Assembly (NCBI GenBank): GCA_029250345.1
Contig: JAQXFL010000070.1
Span: forward strand, 1 to 6,603
Origin: Candidatus Poseidoniaceae archaeon
GTDB taxonomy: Archaea > Thermoplasmatota > Poseidoniia > Poseidoniales > Poseidoniaceae
Length of the DNA stretch: 6,603 nucleotides
Direction: 5' to 3'
Shown one piece after another: positions 4,701 through 6,603 of the stretch. The position numbers and the translations under genes are program-made. How positions within the stretch are numbered: position 1 is the stretch's first letter; the number at the start of each line of letters is the position of its first letter. Under the pieces are notes generated by a model. It saw nothing but the letters and a program-made list of their open reading frames with translations. It ran no database searches and was not told where the DNA came from.

Positions 4701-6603
4701 GTATCCAATGGGAGTCGTCTGCGGCAGCAGTGCCTGATGGTCCAGCGCCTGCATGGGTGCTGTTTGGAGCGATGAGTGATTCACCTTCAACGGTCGATGT
4801 CCATGAGATTGAGTCAACGGTATCCCCGTTTCCATCAATCATGACAATCGAATCAGGTGTGGTGTGCTTGAGATAGAAACTGGTGGTTCCGTTGAGGGCG
4901 ACAAGAGCGACTTCGCCAGGCTGAATGATGGATGTTGATTGCAAGGGCATGTTGAACTGATGCAATGTTAGTGACCGGCCAGCTGCTTGGAATTTCCATC
5001 CGGCAACATCGAGAGCAGAACTTCCGTTGTTATAGATCTCAATCCATTCGCCAAGAGGCCATTGCTGTGAGTCGCTTCCAACTGCGTCGGGGAATATTTC
5101 TGTGAATACAGCAGCGCCTGTTGATGGTGTTTGACCTGGGTCTGGATGGCCAGGGGTCATCCACATCGAAGGAACCCAAGGGTCCGACTCGATATCGTCT
5201 TGGACGAGTGAAACATTTTCGCCATAGTTGGTTGCATACCACGCTGAATCGACGACCGTCCCTGAGGCGTCACGAAGCATGAGTTGATTGTAGTAATCCC
5301 AAAGTTCAGTCTCACCGGAGAACTGGACAAGCCTTCGCTCATCTGGGTCAATGGATGTTGAGCCTTGGGTTTGGTTAAACACCAGTGTACCAGGGTCAAG
5401 AATGGTTACATTGCCCATTCCATCGATAACGGACCAGCCGTTCAGGTCAATCGGAGTTGAACCTGTGTTCAACAGTTCAATCCATTCACCGTCGGGGAAA
5501 GCAGAACCATCGGAACTGCTGTTTGAAAGAATCTCTGCAAATTCAATTGGAGATGGTGTGCTTGCTATCACGTCAAAATGAAGAGGATTTGCCGCATTTG
5601 GCGTTGGATATGCTGCGTAAATCCAGTGCTGTGAAGCGGATGATTCAACCATCGAGAAACCAGCTTCGGTGTCTGTCCAAGAAATGTGTTGGGCTCGACT
5701 TCCGTTCGGCCAAAAGAGTGTTAGAGATTCAACACCGTTGTTGAGCACACCTGAGTTGCCCGAACCGTTCACAGCAATCATTCGTGTTTCACCAGGAAGA
5801 ATCACGTTATCGGAAAGGGTTTCAGAGAATCCTACAAGGTGAACGGCATTGAAATCAAGTTTGTTGCCTGCGGCATCTTCAATCGACCATCCGTTCAAAT
5901 CCATTGTGTTGGTTCCGGAGTTGAGAATTTCAATCCATTCGCCGCCAGGCCAGATGGCGTTGTCTTCGGATGGCCATGGGTTCGACATAACCTCGTTCAT
6001 CACAAGGTCCGACGGAATTACTGTTGGGCCAGGTGTTGTGCCGCCGCCGGAGTTGATTGCACCCGGGCTTGGACCGCTGGTCGGAATCCAGTCTGCGGTA
6101 GGGGTGGCGTTGTCTTCTTCGTAACTGACACCGGATGCTGCGCTGGTCCATGTTGCTTGGTCCAACTGTACTCCTCCGTCGGTATAGAGGCTGACGATGT
6201 CATCGGAGTTGGCAAGGTAGAAGTTTGTTAATCCGTTTCGAGCGACAACCATGTATTCATCGGGTTCAATTTCCCAAGTTGATGAGTTTGCAGCATCGTA
6301 TCCGACGATGCTTGCCGAGTTGAAGTACAATGTTTTCGAAGCCTTGTTGCTGAGGTACCAATCGAGCACATCAACTGTGGAGGTTCCTGAATTGTGGATT
6401 TCCATCCATTCGCCGCCAGGCCATGTGGCATCGTCCGCACCGTTTGGGTTTGGAAGTGCTTCGTTGAGGCAGATATCTCCAGTGCAAGCAAGTGAGCGCC
6501 CGGATGTTAAATCGATGTTTTTCGCATCGTTGAGGGTGGAAACACCCATCGGTAGGGTTGTCGAAAGTACCATCAAAGCAGCGAGGCAAAAGGAGCGGAG
6601 TAC
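1720..6603 (-). CDS. Giant cell-surface protein: six lamin-tail domains, tandem HKD phospholipase D domain, calcium repeats, membrane anchor; 5' end beyond the window
   Basis: At least 1627 residues, open to the right edge; numbering here counts from codon 6576. Order: signal peptide (before about 14); six lamin-tail domains (about 35-963); a PLD-fold domain (about 968-1325) with two HxKxxxxD motifs, H1070/K1072/D1077 and H1272/K1274/D1279; aspartate-rich calcium loops (about 1329-1484); one transmembrane helix (1507-1526); and an acidic cytoplasmic tail of about 90 residues. The catalytic part therefore faces outward. HKD enzymes cleave phosphodiesters (phospholipid, cardiolipin or DNA). Bacterial lamin-tail domains are known fused to secreted or membrane hydrolases, so an extracellular nuclease or phospholipase is plausible; the substrate is not determinable. 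The ectodomain has 12 cysteines in close pairs and about 21 N-glycosylation sequons, fitting an exported archaeal glycoprotein. The frame continues nine codons upstream of TTG 6576 (VLRSFCLAA) without a stop, so neither that TTG nor ATG 6573 is likely the real start. Stop is TAA at 1722-1720. Confidence 0.93.
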   Translation of the reverse strand, partial: VLRSFCLAALMVLSTTLPMGVSTLNDAKNIDLTSGRSLACTGDICLNEALPNPNGADDATWPGGEWMEIHNSGTSTVDVLDWYLSNKASKTLYFNSASIVGYDAANSSTWEIEPDEYMVVARNGLTNFYLANSDDIVSLYTDGGVQLDQATWTSAASGVSYEEDNATPTADWIPTSGPSPGAINSGGGTTPGPTVIPSDLVMNEVMSNPWPSEDNAIWPGGEWIEILNSGTNTMDLNGWSIEDAAGNKLDFNAVHLVGFSETLSDNVILPGETRMIAVNGSGNSGVLNNGVESLTLFWPNGSRAQHISWTDTEAGFSMVESSASQHWIYAAYPTPNAANPLHFDVIASTPSPIEFAEILSNSSSDGSAFPDGEWIELLNTGSTPIDLNGWSVIDGMGNVTILDPGTLVFNQTQGSTSIDPDERRLVQFSGETELWDYYNQLMLRDASGTVVDSAWYATNYGENVSLVQDDIESDPWVPSMWMTPGHPDPGQTPSTGAAVFTEIFPDAVGSDSQQWPLGEWIEIYNNGSSALDVAGWKFQAAGRSLTLHQFNMPLQSTSIIQPGEVALVALNGTTSFYLKHTTPDSIVMIDGNGDTVDSISWTSTVEGESLIAPNSTHAGAGPSGTAAADDSHWIQSAWATPGEVNPIWAAYSGSNDLVLTEALAYCNDDSITPVEDWIEVMNNGSEDLNMSRWRIDTAGEDRRFLRSTSMWNQSSMVLAPQERAVLLMDDDVLSGLSDQFTLSNPDGLVVDMAQWSIVSDCQTVGPSEDQSGWQTLLWPTPGAAEPDPSLFAEADDIVFSRFMPEGSTDISANTEFIEISNIGDSLAFMNGWMLSMVNSANEATNYQIGDVSIAAGSSILLAADVSGLSVYEDGMGIGFDDALSPSGFTLPDSGAAVNILTPSGMLADTFVYGNGPVDITGWSGISLVEPVSSISLLVYHRGDGCGNLPDTDLAMDWQHRWGRLGASTFCGPTEFSGISTVTPLIGPQEGLIDLLNWIDGASETLHVHLYQIEQPNLVQALIEAHNRGVDVTVVLNTAEYWWNNYDKNNQLGVAGLLATAGITTLWFGGQSDEPYTYIHSKVAVRDNTSVWMSSGNWKSSSQPAPDDRGNSEWGVLIENTDLALKVLEQISYDESLSRTYITQVSANSAPTGWSLDALKPLVNGTAADSITTDVSGRLITCPDTCVDGIVWMIQQADEEILLSLQYLDVEWSWGWGDNPIVSALEDAAKQDVRIRLILNGAYLDKDIQEVVDTFNEEWNSSLGYDVSAIVMSEDDDVSKLHNKGMIVDGEHVLVSSINWGDSAPTRNREMGLILSSAEVTAPFMAGWHRDWIRTDNVTDTDNDGLPDYWEVANGLNRTVRTLPSFNILEGDHDADGDGLTNNVEYVYGSHATNADTDGDCIPDLIEVTWAQATALDPSVDDVSPRDALLLSDADGDGVNESEALGCDLAGVIPDDNNSVIDNGLLDDDGDAVINRDDKCPDTPANVPVSDDGCSTEQRNSIATPSADSGEDLGAKLMAMVMIGGIILAAGAYLILRNIESEGEEVKDLITIESQNLEALANGEMDSENWEMPVLDGSGTPDSTGGISPADLARCPGWSEETIQTYLDQGWPMDELAAYYQQQVEENA
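1723..2058 (-). other. C-terminal membrane anchor and cytoplasmic tail of the surface protein
   Basis: Residues 1507-1526 (LMAMVMIGGIILAAGAYLIL) form a single hydrophobic helix followed by RN. An acidic linker follows (SEGEEVKDLITIE...), then a compact terminal module at 1579-1610 containing CPGWSEETIQTYLDQGW and MDELAAYYQQQ. The module looks like a short helical pair with two GW turns and contains the only cysteine (C1585) on the inner side. I believe similar tails occur on other marine group II archaeal surface proteins, but this is from memory. Confidence 0.7.
2125..2592 (-). other. Thrombospondin type 3-like calcium-binding repeats of the surface protein
   Basis: Five aspartate-rich loops follow the catalytic domain: DTDNDGLPD (residues 1330-1338), DADGDGLTN (1364-1372), DTDGDCIPD (1386-1394), DADGDGVNE (1423-1431) and DDDGDAVIN (1457-1465), the last followed by RDDKCPDTP (1466-1474). 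The spacing of D/N/G residues is that of TSP3 or EF-hand-like calcium loops, and the cysteines at 1391, 1437, 1470 and 1484 fit TSP3 disulfides. Such arrays usually form a calcium-stiffened stalk between the membrane anchor and outer domains. Confidence 0.85.
2602..3675 (-). other. Tandem HKD phospholipase D-fold catalytic domain of the surface protein
   Basis: Two PLD half-domains (about residues 968-1135 and 1165-1325). The first has a helix-strand entry ending in AHNRGVDVTVVLN, then H1070-S-K1072-x4-D1077, the SSGN turn (1084-1087) and N1101-x-E1103. The second has the matching KQDVRIRLILNG, then H1272-N-K1274-x4-D1279, the SSIN turn (1286-1289) and N1298-x-E1300. Both active-site histidines and lysines are present, so a complete pseudo-dimeric active site is expected, with one histidine forming the covalent phosphohistidine intermediate. 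Family members include cardiolipin synthases, phospholipases D, the Nuc endonuclease and transphosphatidylases. Location after a signal peptide and before the membrane anchor places it outside the cell. Confidence 0.88.
3688..6474 (-). repeat. Six tandem lamin-tail (LTD) domains in the surface protein
   Basis: A protein-level tandem repeat of about 140-157 residues. Each unit opens with an (L/F)xE strand, then a core (G/x)(E/D)(W/F)(I/M)E(I/L/V)xNxG, then a second tryptophan exactly 16 residues after the first aromatic: 57/73, 214/230, 365/381, 511/527, 668/684 and 807/823. Units close with a tryptophan followed by a TPG-like turn (W163, W318, W467, W624, W764, W948). Approximate base ranges, in protein order: 6052-6474, 5584-6012, 5137-5553, 4666-5121, 4246-4638 and 3688-4236. 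The first four are canonical (GEW); the fifth (EDW) and sixth (TEF) are more diverged, and the sixth is longer. Lamin-tail domains are Ig-like beta sandwiches used for protein or nucleic acid contacts. Confidence 0.88.
6538..6603 (-). other. Signal peptide of the surface protein, N-terminus outside window
   Basis: The coding frame entering from the right edge reads VLRSFCLAALMVLSTTLPMGVS: one visible arginine followed by a hydrophobic core of about a dozen residues, then small residues suitable for signal peptidase. The start codon and the rest of the positively charged region lie beyond base 6603. The exact cleavage point cannot be fixed by eye. The cysteine at the start of the hydrophobic core is not in a lipobox context. 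Confidence 0.7.

Noticed and set aside
1..6603. CRISPR arrays, tRNA or rRNA genes, insertion sequences
   Set aside because: No short direct repeats with spacers, cloverleaf-like segments, transposase motifs or terminal inverted repeats were found; repeats in the window are explained by the LTD units.

Overview
The window most likely comes from a marine planktonic archaeon, probably Marine Group II Euryarchaeota (Poseidoniales). This rests on its dominant gene: a very large secreted protein with a Sec-type leader, tandem Ig-like lamin-tail domains, DxDxDG calcium repeats, one C-terminal membrane helix and a short acidic cytoplasmic tail ending in a 'GW(S/T)xExxxxYxxQGW' type motif. I associate that layout with this group from memory, and no rRNA or other phylogenetic marker is present. 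Base composition looks moderate (about half GC by eye). A bacterium with a similar surface protein cannot be excluded.

All three genes lie on the minus strand and fill nearly the whole window. Reading in transcription order: (1) from the right edge (6603) to 1720, a giant cell-surface protein whose true start lies beyond the edge. It consists of signal peptide, six lamin-tail domains, a duplicated HKD phospholipase D-fold domain with both catalytic motifs intact, thrombospondin type 3-like calcium repeats, a transmembrane helix and a cytoplasmic tail. (2) From 1672 to 923, a seven-helix membrane protein of the YccA/Bax inhibitor-1 family. (3) From 912 to the left edge, an isopenicillin N synthase-like Fe(II)/2-oxoglutarate-type oxygenase that is cut just before its C-terminus.

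Genes 2 and 3 are separated by only 10 nt, and the ribosome binding site of gene 3 overlaps the stop codon of gene 2, so they are probably co-transcribed and translationally coupled. A 47-nt gap separates gene 1 from the ATG of gene 2, with no convincing promoter or terminator in it. All three could be one transcript, but a functional link between the surface protein and the other two is not shown. No stretch over 300 bases lacks a gene. I saw no RNA genes, CRISPR arrays or insertion sequences.

The most interesting item is the surface protein: an apparently active HKD phosphodiesterase displayed outside the cell on a stalk of calcium repeats and carrying six lamin-tail domains. It is a candidate extracellular nuclease or phospholipase of unknown substrate.
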